Part shown: piece after piece, positions 10,519-19,484 of the stretch | Layout: each line of letters starts with the position of its first letter | Numbering within the stretch: position 1 is the stretch's first letter | NCBI GenBank assembly: GCA_014654415.1 | Contig: JACWDC010000003.1 | Span: 10,001 to 74,000, forward strand | DNA length: 64,000 nucleotides | Direction of reading: 5' to 3' | From: Pelagibacterales bacterium SAG-MED05 | Lineage (GTDB): Bacteria > Pseudomonadota > Alphaproteobacteria > Pelagibacterales > Pelagibacteraceae | The notes under the pieces: model-generated | Told to the model about the DNA's origin: nothing | The model's database searches: none | What the model saw: the letters and a program-made list of their open reading frames with translations, nothing else | Made by a program: the position numbers and the translations under genes

Positions 10519-13068
10519 ATGAATGTATTTACAAGAACTTTTAGTAAAATATTTAAAAGCTCTAATCAAGCAGAATTAGATAAAACAAAGAATTTAATTT
10601 CAGCCATAAACAGTAAAGAGAGTTCAATTAAGTCTCTATCAGATGGTGAGTTTAAGGAAAAAACATTAAACCTAAAACGATCAGTGCAAGAGGGCAAATT
10701 GCTTAATGATATTATTCCTGAAAGTTTTGCTTTAGTTAGAGAGGCTGCAAAAAGAACATTAGGAGAAAGACATTACGATGTTCAGTTAGCTGGAGGTATA
10801 ATTTTACACCAAGGTAAGATCGCCGAAATGAAGACGGGTGAAGGCAAAACATTAGTTTCTACTCTTCCTGCTTATCTCAATTCATTAACCGGCCAAGGAG
10901 TTCATATTGTCACTGTAAATGATTATTTGGCAAAAAGAGACTCTGAGTGGATGGGTAAGATATTTAATTTTCTAGGGACTTCGACTGGATGTATAACCAA
11001 TGATTTAGAGGACATACAAAGACAAGAAAATTACAAATGTGATATTACATATGCCACGAACAATGAGCTAGGTTTCGACTATCTTAGAGATAATATGAAA
11101 TATGAGCTAAATGAGATGGTTCAAAGAGATCACAATTATTGTATTGTAGATGAAGTTGATAGTATTTTAATTGATGAGTCAAGAACACCATTAATCATCT
11201 CTGGAAGATTAGAGGATAAAACTAATCTCTACTCAACTTCTAATGAGTTTATTAAACATTTACAAAAAAATGATTTTGAATTAGATGAAAAAAACAAAAA
11301 TGTAATTTTAACTGATCTAGGAATAGATAAAATTGAAAAATTATCTATTCAAAAAAGAATTCTTAAAAATAATAATTTTTATGATCCAGAAAATTTAAGT
11401 CTTGTGCATCATGTAAATCAAGCTCTCAAGGCTAATTTGCTTTTTAAAAAAGATACAGACTACATTCTTAGAGATGGAAAAGTAAAAATTATCGATGAAT
11501 TTACTGGTAGAGTTTTGGATGGCAGAAGGTTTTCTGATGGATTACACCAAGCTTTAGAAGCAAAAGAAAATGTGCAGATTGAGGAAGAAAATCAAACATT
11601 AGCTTCGATAACTTATCAAAATTATTTTAGACTATACAAAAAATTGTCTGGCATGACAGGAACTGCTGCTACAGAAGCTGAAGAATTTTATGATATTTAT
11701 AAACTAAATGTTGTTTCAATACCCACGAATAAAAAAATGCAAAGAAAAGATTATAATGATCAAATTTTTAGAACTGAACCTGAAAAATACAATGCCATTA
11801 CTAATAAGATTATTGAATGCAATAATAAAGGACAACCAGTTTTAGTTGGAACTACAAGTGTTGAAAAGTCAGAAAAAATTTCTACACTTTTAGATGATAA
11901 AAAAATAAAACATAACGTGCTTAATGCTAAGCAACACGAAAAAGAGGCTAAAATTATAGCAGAGGCTGGAAAAATTAATGCTGTAACCATCGCAACTAAT
12001 ATGGCTGGGCGAGGAACAGATATAAAATTAGGTGGAAATAAAGATTTTATTGAAGAAGGAAAACTAAATGACATTGATCAAATTAAAAAAGATGAGTCAA
12101 AAGTTAAAGATTTTGGAGGTTTGTATATAATTGGTACAGAAAGACATGAGAGCAGAAGAATTGACAACCAGTTAAGAGGAAGATCAGGAAGGCAAGGAGA
12201 TCCAGGAAGCTCAATTTTTTTTATAAGTCTTCAAGACGAATTAATGAGAATTTTTGGAGGTGATTCCATTGATGGAATGTTAAAAAAATTAGGACTTAAA
12301 AAAAATGAGTCAATTGATCACCCGTGGATTAATAAAGCCATGGAAAGAGCTCAAAAGAAAGTTGAAGCAAGAAATTTTGATATTAGAAAAACATTAATTA
12401 AATTTGATGATGTGATGAATGATCAAAGACAAGTTATATTTTCTCAAAGGTTAAAAATTTTAAAAAATAAAAATATAGAAGAAATATTAGATGATTTTTT
12501 AAACGAAATCATAAATAATCTTGAAACAGTAAGGAATATTTATCAAAAATCAAAAGATAAAAAAACTTATCTTACTTCCGTAAAAAATACTTTTGGAAAT
12601 GCAATTAATGATGAAGATTTAGTATCCATCTCGTCTTTAAATAAAGAACAATTTTCTGAAAAAATTAAAAATTTTTATTTATCTAAAAAGAAAAAAAGAA
12701 TAGATATGATTGGTGATCAAGAAAATAGCAATCTTGAAAAAAAAATATTTTTACAAATTATTGACTTTGCTTGGAGGTCACATTTACAATATTTAGAGCA
12801 ATTAAGACAAGTAATAGGTTTAAGATCATATGGCCAAAAAGATCCTTTATCTGAATTTAAAAAAGAAGCTTTTGCTCTTTTTGAAGGACTGTTAGAAAAA
12901 ATTAAAAATGATGTTATAAAATTTTTACTTAATCTTAATATTATTGTCTCAAACGAAGAAAAAGAAGATAAAATAGAAATACCACTCGACAATAAAAAAG
13001 TTGGAAGAAACGAAAAATGTCCTTGTGGCTCAGGAAAAAAATATAAACATTGCTGTGGATCTATTTAG
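10519..13068 (+). CDS. secA: Preprotein translocase ATPase SecA
   Basis: Motor that drives unfolded preproteins through SecYEG. The 849-aa protein has Walker A MKTGEGKT (104-111), the DEVD Walker B box, the preprotein cross-linking region, the second nucleotide fold with RGRSGRQGDPG, the helical scaffold and a C-terminal zinc domain (C834, C836, C845, with H844/C846) that binds SecB or ribosomes. Full length. The stop is one base from the stop of the convergent 147-aa gene. Confidence 0.98.
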   Translation: MNVFTRTFSKIFKSSNQAELDKTKNLISAINSKESSIKSLSDGEFKEKTLNLKRSVQEGKLLNDIIPESFALVREAAKRTLGERHYDVQLAGGIILHQGKIAEMKTGEGKTLVSTLPAYLNSLTGQGVHIVTVNDYLAKRDSEWMGKIFNFLGTSTGCITNDLEDIQRQENYKCDITYATNNELGFDYLRDNMKYELNEMVQRDHNYCIVDEVDSILIDESRTPLIISGRLEDKTNLYSTSNEFIKHLQKNDFELDEKNKNVILTDLGIDKIEKLSIQKRILKNNNFYDPENLSLVHHVNQALKANLLFKKDTDYILRDGKVKIIDEFTGRVLDGRRFSDGLHQALEAKENVQIEEENQTLASITYQNYFRLYKKLSGMTGTAATEAEEFYDIYKLNVVSIPTNKKMQRKDYNDQIFRTEPEKYNAITNKIIECNNKGQPVLVGTTSVEKSEKISTLLDDKKIKHNVLNAKQHEKEAKIIAEAGKINAVTIATNMAGRGTDIKLGGNKDFIEEGKLNDIDQIKKDESKVKDFGGLYIIGTERHESRRIDNQLRGRSGRQGDPGSSIFFISLQDELMRIFGGDSIDGMLKKLGLKKNESIDHPWINKAMERAQKKVEARNFDIRKTLIKFDDVMNDQRQVIFSQRLKILKNKNIEEILDDFLNEIINNLETVRNIYQKSKDKKTYLTSVKNTFGNAINDEDLVSISSLNKEQFSEKIKNFYLSKKKKRIDMIGDQENSNLEKKIFLQIIDFAWRSHLQYLEQLRQVIGLRSYGQKDPLSEFKKEAFALFEGLLEKIKNDVIKFLLNLNIIVSNEEKEDKIEIPLDNKKVGRNEKCPCGSGKKYKHCCGSI

Positions 13069-13069
13069 T

Positions 13070-13513
13070 CTAAAAAATTGGATTGTAAGCCCATTGAAGT
13101 AGGGCTTGTCTTTGTCTTCTCCTGCACTGTAAATCTCCTTCTTCACAATTTTTCTTTACTGCTGGACCGTGTCTATCCCCAAAAGCTTTCCATCTTTTAA
13201 TTTGAATTTGATCAATTTTTGGAATTCGTCTTCCATTTTTAAATCTACAATACCATTGAAACCAGCCTAAGGGGTCTTCTTTAAAAATCCATCCTTTATC
13301 AATCCATTCTTTTCTTGATAATCCTGATTCAATTTGAAATCGATTAAGATTAACATCAAAAAATTTACTTATCTTGGCCTTGGTAAACCAAGATTTAGGA
13401 AACTCTTTAATGCTACCATCAGAAAAATATGCTCCACCAAATACTCCAAGTTCTAACATCTTTTTTGGAGTTAACTGAGGTTTAAATATTTTATAAAGAT
13501 CCTTTTGAATCAT
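13070..13513 (-). CDS. Conserved hypothetical protein, Trp/Arg-rich, 147 aa
   Basis: I do not recognise a named family. The protein is soluble, has no signal peptide, and is unusually rich in aromatic and basic residues (blocks WFQWYCRFKNGRR around 81-93 and RRRQRQALLQW near the C-terminus), with four cysteines. The strict aromatic spacing suggests a conserved fold rather than a chance ORF. It lies 29 bases downstream of the methyltransferase gene on the same strand, so it may be transcribed with the one-carbon module. Confidence 0.75.
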   Translation of the reverse strand: MIQKDLYKIFKPQLTPKKMLELGVFGGAYFSDGSIKEFPKSWFTKAKISKFFDVNLNRFQIESGLSRKEWIDKGWIFKEDPLGWFQWYCRFKNGRRIPKIDQIQIKRWKAFGDRHGPAVKKNCEEGDLQCRRRQRQALLQWAYNPIF

Positions 13514-13542
13514 CGCTGAATAATATTTTTTTTCAGCGTTAA

Positions 13543-14916
13543 CTACTTTTTTGATTCTCTAGTATTTGCATTATATGACTGTGTAAAAGGAATTGGAACA
13601 ACTACGGCTTCAACAGGTTTGCTAGAGTATTTTTTTGGTAAATGCACTTTGTATTTTTTTCCAAAGTTACCAATCGGAAAACCGTTATTGTTTAAGTTTC
13701 CTTCAAACGGAACATAACCCATTGCAATATTTTTTCCTTTTTCTGGGTGATACCACGGTGATGTTATATAACCGACTGGTTTGCCTCCGTTAGCATGTGA
13801 TATTAAGTAAAAATCGTTTGCGTAATCTTCTATAGGTTTTCCTCCCAATTCCATACCAACAAGTTGGAGCTTGTAAGGTTTTTCTCCATTTTTAATTTGT
13901 TGTTTCATTTTTTCTAAAGCCTCTTTACCAACATAATCCGATTGTTTGTTCCACTCGCCTTTTCCAGATAACGATACTTGATAACCTAAATTACATTGAA
14001 AAGGATTATGTTCATGATCCATATCTTGTCCCCAAGATAATATTCCAGCTTGAATTCTTCTATGATGCGCTGGAGCAATTACCATCAACTTATGTTTTTT
14101 TCCTGCTTTTAGTACTGCATTCCACATATCTTCTGCATATAAAGTTGCATTTCGAAGATAAATTTCATAACCAGCTTCTCCAGAAAATCCTGATTGAGAA
14201 ATAACGCAGCTTCTGCCGCCTACTTTTGCTTCTGCTAAACCATAAAAAGGCATATTGTCTAAATCAACTTGATCTCCTATTAAGTCATTCATTAATGCTT
14301 TTGATTTAGGTCCTTGTATTTGAACTGGGCACGCATCAATTTCGTCTATCTCTACGTTAAATCTTTTGTCAGCATTCACACCTTGTAAATATAAACCAAT
14401 ATCAGAATCTGATAAACTAAACCAAAATTCATCTTCTGCTATCCTCATTAAAACTGGATCATTAAGAACTCCACCTTTATAATTACAAAGAATAACGTAA
14501 CGTCCTCTCATTGTTGAAATTTTTGAAGCATCTCTTGTAATTACATAATCTGTAAATTTTTCTGCGTCAGGTCCTTTAACTCGTATTTGTCTTTCTACGG
14601 CTACATTCCACATAGTTACATGTTTTTTTATCGCTTGGTATTCTACCATCGCACCACCTTTTTCAGGTTTAACATAACCTCTTGGGTGATAAATTCGGTT
14701 ATAAACTGTAGCCCTCCAACATCCTGCTTTCATAGATAGATGCCAGTAAGGGGACTTTCTTACACGAGTTGAAATTAACATTTCTACTTTTGTTGGCCCA
14801 CTCTGTCTAAGATTATATGGAACTTGTCTGTCTGATTGATCTACTGATGTTTCGTGTCTTACTTTATCATAATTTACTTTTTCAACTTTATAAGAATTCG
14901 GAACTTTTTTAGGCAT
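13543..14916 (-). CDS. DmdA/GcvT-family tetrahydrofolate methyltransferase, substrate unknown
   Basis: A 457-aa member of the aminomethyltransferase fold (GcvT plus C-terminal barrel). It resembles DMSP demethylase DmdA more than glycine-cleavage GcvT: VAVERQIRVKGPD (about 105-117), NDPVLMRI with FSLSDSD, GYEIYL and NPFQCNLG all have close counterparts in DmdA as I remember it. It is longer than DmdA (about 370 aa), with a roughly 48-residue N-terminal extension. It overlaps the MetF-like gene by 8 bases and sits near formate dehydrogenase and formate-THF ligase, so it probably moves a methyl or methylene group from a small osmolyte to THF. The substrate cannot be told from sequence. Confidence 0.85.
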   Translation of the reverse strand: MPKKVPNSYKVEKVNYDKVRHETSVDQSDRQVPYNLRQSGPTKVEMLISTRVRKSPYWHLSMKAGCWRATVYNRIYHPRGYVKPEKGGAMVEYQAIKKHVTMWNVAVERQIRVKGPDAEKFTDYVITRDASKISTMRGRYVILCNYKGGVLNDPVLMRIAEDEFWFSLSDSDIGLYLQGVNADKRFNVEIDEIDACPVQIQGPKSKALMNDLIGDQVDLDNMPFYGLAEAKVGGRSCVISQSGFSGEAGYEIYLRNATLYAEDMWNAVLKAGKKHKLMVIAPAHHRRIQAGILSWGQDMDHEHNPFQCNLGYQVSLSGKGEWNKQSDYVGKEALEKMKQQIKNGEKPYKLQLVGMELGGKPIEDYANDFYLISHANGGKPVGYITSPWYHPEKGKNIAMGYVPFEGNLNNNGFPIGNFGKKYKVHLPKKYSSKPVEAVVVPIPFTQSYNANTRESKK

Positions 14917-15637
14917 AATTATTTTGTTCTAACCATTTGTTTGTTTCTTTTAAACCTCCAAAAGTATAAATGTGGAAATTGTTTGTAACAGATTTAAGAT
15001 TTTCAATTAATTCATTTGGATCTTTAGGCTTTAATAAGTCTACAGCTTTCGTTGCATTAGATTTAATAAAATTTAAAGAATTTTTTGCACCAACAATACT
15101 AGCAAACTTTAATAAGCTGCTTATTTTTAAAGGCCCAGTAATCCCTACATGAACTGGTAAAGTTTGTTTAGAAATAAAATCTGAGATCGGTTTAGGATCC
15201 AATAACCATTGGGTAACAATGTAATCTGCGAATGGCATTTTATCTTTCATGGCTTTTTCTAAATCTGAATCCGATATATCAGGGGACCCGTCAGGGTGTC
15301 CAGCAATTCCTATCTTCATACCCTTAAATAATCCGCTTTCTAATAATTGCAACGAGCAGTGGTAATCACCTATTGGATCGGCTCCACCTCCAATTACCAA
15401 AGCTTGTTTTACGCCAAAATCTTTACACATAGAAGTATACTCTTTTAATTCATTTAAATTTTTAATTGATCGAGCCGGAAAATGTGGAACTGGATTAAAC
15501 CCATTTTGCACAAGTTCTTTAGCTTTGTTAGCAACTTGTCTGAAATCATTGCCAGGCAACATTGTTATATAGACATCTTTAACCTTTGGTAAAACTGAGA
15601 GATCTGTCTTCATTGTTATTTCTAAAGAAAATTTCAT
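14909..15637 (-). CDS. MetF-like methylenetetrahydrofolate reductase
   Basis: A short (242 aa) TIM-barrel protein of the MTHFR superfamily: HFPARSIKN, VIGGGADPIGDY and GIAGHPDGSPD correspond to the folate and FAD-binding loops. Known MetF interconverts methylene-THF and methyl-THF; in this setting the likely direction is oxidation of methyl-THF. The frame extends to a TTG at 15655, but I choose the ATG at 15637, where the family's first strand (KFSLEI) begins. It is coupled to the downstream DmdA/GcvT-like gene by an 8-base overlap and is divergent from formate dehydrogenase. Confidence 0.82.
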   Translation of the reverse strand: MKFSLEITMKTDLSVLPKVKDVYITMLPGNDFRQVANKAKELVQNGFNPVPHFPARSIKNLNELKEYTSMCKDFGVKQALVIGGGADPIGDYHCSLQLLESGLFKGMKIGIAGHPDGSPDISDSDLEKAMKDKMPFADYIVTQWLLDPKPISDFISKQTLPVHVGITGPLKISSLLKFASIVGAKNSLNFIKSNATKAVDLLKPKDPNELIENLKSVTNNFHIYTFGGLKETNKWLEQNNYA

Positions 15638-15696
15638 ATTTTCGGGATATACCAATGTTACCTACTAGGTGTCCAGAAAAATCAATATAAGATTAG

Positions 15697-15725
15697 TTTG
15701 ACTTTGCCCCTTGTTAATAGTCAAA
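15697..15725. promoter_or_regulatory. Inverted repeat TTTGACT-N15-AGTCAAA in divergent promoter
   Basis: A perfect 7-bp inverted repeat with a 15-base spacer between the divergent MetF-like and formate dehydrogenase genes. The left arm contains TTGACT, which could also be a -35 element. Position and symmetry suggest an operator for a dimeric regulator controlling both transcription units. No regulator gene is adjacent. Confidence 0.45.
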
Positions 15726-15740
15726 TCTAAAATAAATAAA

Positions 15741-16940
15741 ATGAAAATACTGTGCGTTTTATACGATGATCCAAAAGGAGGGATGCCTAAAAGCTACCCT
15801 TTGTCTGATCTACCAAAATTAGACAAATATCCTGATGGAATGACACTTCCAAGCCCTAAAGGAATAGATTTCAATCCTGGGGAGTTATTAGGATGTGTTT
15901 CAGGAGAATTAGGTTTAAGAAAATTTTTAGAATCAAACGGTCATACATTAGTTGTAACTTCAGACAAAGACGCAAAAGGCTGTAAAGCAGACAAAGAACT
16001 TGTGGATGCAGATATTGTTATATCTCAACCTTTCTGGCCTTATTACTTAACAAGAGAAAAAATAGAGTCAGCCAAAAATTTAAAAATGGCAATTACCGCG
16101 GGTATTGGGTCAGATCACGTTGATTTACAAGCCGCTATGGACAACAAAATAGATGTTGTAGAAGTTACTTATTGTAATTCAAGATCAGTAGCGGAACATA
16201 TTGTAATGATGATTTTATCATTGGTTAGAGATTACCACAACCAACATGCAATCGTAAAAGCAGGTGGTTGGAATATAGCTGATGCTGTTCAAAGATCTTA
16301 CGATGTTGAGGGTATGCATATTGGAACAGTTGCTGCTGGACGTATTGGCTTAGACGCATTGAGAAAAATGAAACCGTTTGATGTTCGCCTACATTATTTC
16401 GATAGACATAAACTTCCAGATTCTGTTGAAAAAGAATTAAATCTTACATTTCATGATTCGGTGGAGTCATTAGTTAAAGTTTGTGATGTTGTGACAATTA
16501 ACTGTCCACTTCATCCTGAAACTGAAAATTTATTTGATGATAAATTAATTAGCAAAATGAAAAAAGGTGCATATATCGTTAATACTGCTAGAGGAAAAAT
16601 TTGTAATAGGGAAGCTATCGCTAAAGCTCTTAAATCTGGACAGTTAAGTGGTTATGCGGGAGATGTTTGGTTTCCTCAACCAGCACCAAATGATCATGCT
16701 TGGAGATCAATGCCTAATCATGGAATGACACCACACACTTCTGGGACTTCTTTATCAGCTCAATACAGATATGCTGCAGGCGTTAGAGAAATCCTTGAAT
16801 GTTTCTTTGATAAAAAACCAATTAGAGATCCTTATTTAATTGTTCAGAACGGCCAACTTGCTGGAATGGGTGCTCATTCTTATAGCAAAGGAAGTGCAAC
16901 AGGTGGATCTGAAGAAGCTGCAAAATATAAAAAAAAATAA
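15741..16940 (+). CDS. fdh: NAD-dependent formate dehydrogenase
   Basis: Oxidises formate to CO2 with NAD+, without metal. From the ATG at 15741 the protein is 399 aa and falls into the numbering of the Pseudomonas enzyme: N146, R284, Q313 and H332 are all at the expected positions, and the dinucleotide loop AAGRIG (198-203) is followed by D221 for NAD preference. The frame runs up to a TTG at 15711, but the ATG start fits the family. The C-terminal AHSYSKG block is also intact. It is the terminal energy-yielding step of the one-carbon module. Confidence 0.96.
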   Translation: MKILCVLYDDPKGGMPKSYPLSDLPKLDKYPDGMTLPSPKGIDFNPGELLGCVSGELGLRKFLESNGHTLVVTSDKDAKGCKADKELVDADIVISQPFWPYYLTREKIESAKNLKMAITAGIGSDHVDLQAAMDNKIDVVEVTYCNSRSVAEHIVMMILSLVRDYHNQHAIVKAGGWNIADAVQRSYDVEGMHIGTVAAGRIGLDALRKMKPFDVRLHYFDRHKLPDSVEKELNLTFHDSVESLVKVCDVVTINCPLHPETENLFDDKLISKMKKGAYIVNTARGKICNREAIAKALKSGQLSGYAGDVWFPQPAPNDHAWRSMPNHGMTPHTSGTSLSAQYRYAAGVREILECFFDKKPIRDPYLIVQNGQLAGMGAHSYSKGSATGGSEEAAKYKKK

Positions 16941-16941
16941 T

Positions 16942-18627
16942 CTAAAATAATCCTTCGATCTCGCCTTTTTCATTTAATTTAATATTATCAGCTGCTGAAA
17001 CTCTTGGAAGTCCTGGCATAGTCATTATAGATCCGCACACAACAACTAAAAACTCAGCACCGCTAGATAATCTTACTTCCCTAATAGATAACATATGATC
17101 GGAGGGAGCTCCTTTTAATTTTGGATCCGTAGAAAAGCTATATTGTGTTTTTGCAATACAAACTGGAAATTTTCCAAATCCAGCCTGCTCTATTTTTTTA
17201 ATTTGTTCTTTAGTTTTTTCATCTACTTCAATTCCTTTTGCTTTATAGATTTCTTTTGCAATTTTTTCTATTTTTTTCAAAATAGGGATTTCATCAGAAT
17301 ACAAATATTTAAACTTGCTTTTATCGCTCTTCTTGCATAGTTCAACTACATTATTAGCTAAATCCTTTGTTCCTTTTCCTCCATCAGACCAGTGCGTACA
17401 AAGACTAGCTTTTACTCCAAGTTTTGAGCAGTAATCTTGAATAATTTTAATTTCATTGTCGGTATCAGTAATAAAATGATTAATTGCTACTACTACTTCT
17501 AAACCAAATTTCTTTATATTTTCAATATGTCTTTCAAGATTAGGCAGTCCTTTTATAAGCGCATCAGTATTTTCATTTTTTAAATTCTCTTTCTCTACCC
17601 CTCCATGCATTTTTAAAGCTCTAATTGTAGCTACAAGAACTACACAACTTGGTTGAATGCCTGCTTTACGACATTTAATATCTAAAAATTTTTCAGCTCC
17701 AAGGTCAGCACCAAAACCTGCTTCTGTAACAACGTATTCAGATAACTTTAAAGCAGTTTTTGTTGCGAGAATTGAGTTACATCCATGAGCAATATTTGCA
17801 AATGGTCCTCCGTGAATAATAGCTAAATTATTTTCAAGAGTTTGTACTACGTTAGGCCTAACAGCCTCTTTAAGTAGAACAGTCATTGGGCCTTGGGCTT
17901 TTAAATCTTTTGCGTAAATAGGTTTTTTATCTTTAGAATATGCTACAGTAATGTTACCAATTTTTTTCTCTAATTCTTTTATGCTGTTAGATAAACAGAA
18001 AATTGCCATTACTTCTGATGCTACAGTAATATCAAAGCTATCGTTTCTAGGGGTATTAGCCTTTAATTTTTCTAAATTAATTTCTATTTTTCTAAGAGCA
18101 CGATCATTTAAATCTACCACTCTTTTCCAAACTACATTATTAGAATCTATATTTAATTTATTTCCCCAATAAATATGATTATCTATTAAGGCAGACAGTA
18201 AATTATGAGCCGATGTAATTGCATGAAAATCTCCTGTAAAATGTAAATTAATCTGTTCCATTGGAATAACTTGAGCATATCCGCCTCCCGCTGCCCCACC
18301 TTTCATTCCAAATGAGGGTCCCAAACTAGGTTCTCTGAGACAAACCACAGCTTTTTTTCCAATTTTATTTAAGCCATCGCTCAGCCCAACACAGGTTGTG
18401 GTTTTCCCTTCGCCTGCAGGAGTTGGAGTTATCGCTGTAACTAAAATTAAATTACTTTTTTTTTCTTTAAGAGAGTCAATGTATTCTAAATTTAATTTTG
18501 CTATGTGCCGTCCCATAGGACTAAAATTGAAAGGATCATCAGAAATATCTGATTTCTTTAAAACTTCGTTAATTGGTTTGATGTTTGCTGCTCTTGCTAT
18601 TTCAATATCAGATTTAATTTTACTCAT
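16942..18627 (-). CDS. fhs: Formate-tetrahydrofolate ligase
   Basis: Interconverts formate, ATP and THF with 10-formyl-THF. Full length at 561 aa, with the modified P-loop TPAGEGKT (69-76), the [16 protein letters not shown] block and the C-terminal MTMPGLPR block. In SAR11 this enzyme is thought to run towards formate, yielding ATP from methyl oxidation; direction is inference. Convergent with fdh, one base apart. Confidence 0.97.
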   Translation of the reverse strand: MSKIKSDIEIARAANIKPINEVLKKSDISDDPFNFSPMGRHIAKLNLEYIDSLKEKKSNLILVTAITPTPAGEGKTTTCVGLSDGLNKIGKKAVVCLREPSLGPSFGMKGGAAGGGYAQVIPMEQINLHFTGDFHAITSAHNLLSALIDNHIYWGNKLNIDSNNVVWKRVVDLNDRALRKIEINLEKLKANTPRNDSFDITVASEVMAIFCLSNSIKELEKKIGNITVAYSKDKKPIYAKDLKAQGPMTVLLKEAVRPNVVQTLENNLAIIHGGPFANIAHGCNSILATKTALKLSEYVVTEAGFGADLGAEKFLDIKCRKAGIQPSCVVLVATIRALKMHGGVEKENLKNENTDALIKGLPNLERHIENIKKFGLEVVVAINHFITDTDNEIKIIQDYCSKLGVKASLCTHWSDGGKGTKDLANNVVELCKKSDKSKFKYLYSDEIPILKKIEKIAKEIYKAKGIEVDEKTKEQIKKIEQAGFGKFPVCIAKTQYSFSTDPKLKGAPSDHMLSIREVRLSSGAEFLVVVCGSIMTMPGLPRVSAADNIKLNEKGEIEGLF

Positions 18628-18645
18628 TTAAACATCTTTACTTGG

Positions 18646-18720
18646 TGGTGGCCTTGGTTTGAATCGCACAAACGACACATACCTTTTCAGGGTACTGCTC
18701 TACTACTGAGCTACAAGGCC
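18646..18720 (-). tRNA. tRNA-Phe(GAA) with atypical D and T loops
   Basis: 75 nt with encoded CCA. Arms in order: acceptor GGCCTTG/CAAGGCC, D arm GCTC/GAGC with 7-nt loop AGTAGTA, anticodon stem GTACC/GGTAT around CTGAAAA (anticodon GAA), variable loop GTGTC, T stem GTTTG/CAAAC around TGCGATT. The D loop has one G where the G18-G19 doublet is expected, and the T loop has G in place of the near-universal U55. Its first base is also the last base of the infA stop codon. Confidence 0.92.
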
Positions 18721-18935
18721 TAAAATCTAAAAGTTATTCTGCCTTTGGTTAAATCATATGGTGTCATTTCAACCATTACATTATCACCGGCTAGCACTCT
18801 TATTCTATTCTTTCTTAATTTTCCAGCTGTGTGAGCTAAAATTTCATGATTATTTTCAAGTTTTACTCTAAACATAGCGTTAGGTAATAATTCTGTTACC
18901 TTTCCTTTAAATTCTAAAGTTTCTTGTTTTACCAA
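18720..18935 (-). CDS. infA: Translation initiation factor IF-1
   Basis: A 71-aa OB-fold protein that occupies the 30S A site during initiation. [18 protein letters not shown] and RIRVLAGD are the family blocks; the length is standard. The start is TTG, supported by AAGGA seven bases upstream and by the expected N-terminus ([10 protein letters not shown]). The TAG stop shares its last base with tRNA-Phe. Confidence 0.96.
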   Translation of the reverse strand: MVKQETLEFKGKVTELLPNAMFRVKLENNHEILAHTAGKLRKNRIRVLAGDNVMVEMTPYDLTKGRITFRF

Positions 18936-19039
18936 TTAAAAATCCTTTTTTAAATATTGTGCTAGATTTATAACTAAAGACCCTAATCTTTCAATATCTA
19001 TTTTTATAATTTGTCTATCTCTATTTAAATATTTCAGCG

Positions 19040-19483
19040 TTATAAAACTTTGTGTTTTGGCTTATTTTTTGAATCCCAAGGCTCTCCTTGATCATCTAAA
19101 GCAACTTCAATGACTTCTGCAACTACTCTAATAACCGAGTCTCCAGAAAATATTAATTTCATTTCATAGTTATTGTCAGGCATTTGATTGCTCTCGATAG
19201 CAAGAAAATCTAAAAATTTATCTTTACTAGTTTGGCTTATATTTTTTGAATTAACTTCTATAACATTTTCAAATTTTAAAATTGTTCTAATTCTTTTATT
19301 TTTTCTAAAAACCCCTTTTTCAACATCCTCCCACATAAACCTATTAAGTTGCATTAGAAAAATCTTATTCTTTTTTAAACTTGCAATATTCGCTGTGTTT
19401 ACAATAGAGTCTTGAAGATGAGCTGAAATAATCCTTAAATCTTCGTCGGTTCTAGCTATGAGTTTTAAATTTTTAACTTTCAC
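19040..19483 (-). CDS. DUF2948 family protein
   Basis: A 147-aa soluble protein of an alphaproteobacterial family without known function. SLKKNKIFLMQLNRFMWED and the terminal DQGEPWDSKNKPKHKVL are typical. GTG start one base after the murA stop region, hence translationally linked to murA, as in other Alphaproteobacteria. In many relatives hisD follows; here it does not, and infA is next. Confidence 0.85.
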   Translation of the reverse strand: MKVKNLKLIARTDEDLRIISAHLQDSIVNTANIASLKKNKIFLMQLNRFMWEDVEKGVFRKNKRIRTILKFENVIEVNSKNISQTSKDKFLDFLAIESNQMPDNNYEMKLIFSGDSVIRVVAEVIEVALDDQGEPWDSKNKPKHKVL

Positions 19484-19484
19484 T

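Noticed and set aside
18940..19042. About 35-codon open frame between DUF2948 and infA ending LAQYLKKDF
   Set aside because: No usable start codon, and a run this long without a stop is not rare in AT-rich DNA; its DNA includes the infA ribosome-binding site.
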